Positions 5,940 through 6,528 of a stretch of DNA of 6,528 bases are shown one piece after another. The notes under the pieces were generated by a model. That model worked only from the letters and a program-made list of their open reading frames with translations. It was not told where the DNA came from and did no database searches. The position numbers and the translations under genes were made by a program. This stretch comes from CAZALT01 sp964485515 (lineage in GTDB: Bacteria > Actinomycetota > Acidimicrobiia > Acidimicrobiales > Acidimicrobilacustridaceae). The first letter of the stretch is position 1, and every line of letters begins with the position of its first letter. The stretch lies in contig CAZALT010000188.1 of assembly GCA_964485515.1 (NCBI GenBank), forward strand, positions 1 through 6,528. Direction: 5' to 3'.

Positions 5940-6528
5940 TCAGGGGTCGCCCGGCGCGGCGGGTTCGACCGGGGGCTCGGTGGCGGCGGGCGCGGTGGTC
6001 GACGTGGTCGAGGTCGTGGTGGTGGTCGTCGTCTTCTGGATCTCGTCGATGCGCTGCTTGAGGTTCGAGACGTAGGCGCGGGCGTCGTGCAGCGTGGCCT
6101 GCTCCTTGCCCGACTCGATCTCACCGAGCACGTCGGCGGGCACCTCGGAGACCGAGACGTCGGTGCCCTCCTCCAGCTCGGGCTGGATCCACAGCACCCC
6201 ACCGGGCCGTCCCTGGAAGATCACGACCTCGTCGTCGTGCACGCCCACGTGGTAGGTGCGGGTCCCGACGTAGGTGACGGTGAGGAACGCCACGCCCAGC
6301 ACGAGCACCAGGGCGACCAGGAAGAGGACCAGACGCCACGTGAAGACTCGACGGCGTGGCGCGGCGTGACGTCCCCGTCGGCCACCCCGCGCGGTGTCGG
6401 CGCCATCGCCTGCCGGGTCGATCACCGACACCGCGCCGCCCGACACCGCGCCGCCTGGCACCGCGCCGCCTGACACCGCGCCGCCTGGCACGGCGGTGGC
6501 CGGATCGCGCTCGGCGTCGACGAGGACC
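5940..6528 (-). CDS. pstP: Ser/Thr phosphatase PstP, C-terminal part (partial)
   Basis: The frame is open to the right edge, so the start and nearly all of the catalytic PP2C domain lie outside. The first visible residues, VLVDAERDPATAV (from 6527), fit the last beta-strand of a PP2C domain. Next come a pentapeptide repeat (GGAV plus Ser or Pro), a basic juxtamembrane stretch, and a membrane helix at about bases 6335-6267. An external domain of some 75 residues begins with GTRTYHVGVHDDEVV. The tail holds seven Thr in a row and then STTSTT (5994-6032), and ends Pro/Ala-rich. This helix plus external domain plus Thr/Pro-rich tail matches the layout of mycobacterial PstP (Rv0018c). PstP dephosphorylates PknB and its targets. 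No metal-binding aspartates are visible, so identity rests on architecture and on the rodA-pbpA-pknB context. Confidence 0.85.
   Translation of the reverse strand, partial: VLVDAERDPATAVPGGAVSGGAVPGGAVSGGAVSVIDPAGDGADTARGGRRGRHAAPRRRVFTWRLVLFLVALVLVLGVAFLTVTYVGTRTYHVGVHDDEVVIFQGRPGGVLWIQPELEEGTDVSVSEVPADVLGEIESGKEQATLHDARAYVSNLKQRIDEIQKTTTTTTTSTTSTTAPAATEPPVEPAAPGDP
6427..6486 (-). repeat. 15-bp in-frame tandem repeat in pstP, 4 copies
   Basis: Four 15-bp units (6427-6441, 6442-6456, 6457-6471, 6472-6486) follow the pattern GRCACCGCGCCGCCY on the plus strand and differ at only two positions. A decayed fifth copy follows (6487-6501). Because the unit is five codons, it encodes a GGAV-S/P pentapeptide array between the phosphatase domain and the membrane helix. 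Ser and Pro alternate, suggesting a 30-bp higher-order unit. Confidence 0.9.

Overview
The window is strongly G+C-rich. Its gene content and order match the conserved actinobacterial cell-wall/cell-division locus that in Mycobacterium tuberculosis runs crgA - trpG - pknB - pknA - pbpA - rodA - pstP. CrgA and a PASTA kinase beside trpG point firmly to Actinomycetota. The Thr-rich extracytoplasmic tails, the LARGGMSDVY glycine loop and the loss of one kinase gene suggest a lineage away from Mycobacterium, perhaps Acidimicrobiia. That last placement is inference.

Layout, left to right. A perfect 17-bp tandem repeat lies on the window edge, followed by a hairpin that could terminate crgA. crgA (minus strand) encodes a small two-helix division protein. 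It diverges from trpG/pabA (plus strand), a glutamine amidotransferase subunit for anthranilate or aminodeoxychorismate synthesis. trpG converges on pknB across a short spacer that holds an 18-bp duplication and a hairpin. The rest is one minus-strand cluster, transcribed from right to left: pstP (C-terminal part only, running off the right edge), rodA, pbpA, pknB.

How the genes work together. RodA (SEDS glycosyltransferase) and PbpA (class B transpeptidase) form a peptidoglycan polymerase/crosslinker pair. PknB senses wall fragments or lipid II through its external PASTA domains and phosphorylates division and wall proteins. PstP is the opposing phosphatase. CrgA links the divisome to the wall machinery. 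No pknA lies between pbpA and pknB.

Two structures are not explained by the standard annotation. (1) Both larger intercistronic gaps in the operon are exactly bridged by a small ORF. A 10-codon ORF joins the rodA stop to the pbpA start through an ATGA overlap at each end. A 30-codon ORF joins the pbpA stop to the pknB start through a TGATG overlap at each end, and it has the best Shine-Dalgarno sequence I examined in the window. This looks like a termination-reinitiation relay. (2) crgA, trpG and pknB each have a TANNNT element 8-9 nt before the start codon, a G-rich GGGA(T/C) element 17-18 bp further upstream, and no good ribosome binding site. That is the layout of leaderless promoters. No gene-free stretch exceeds 300 bases.
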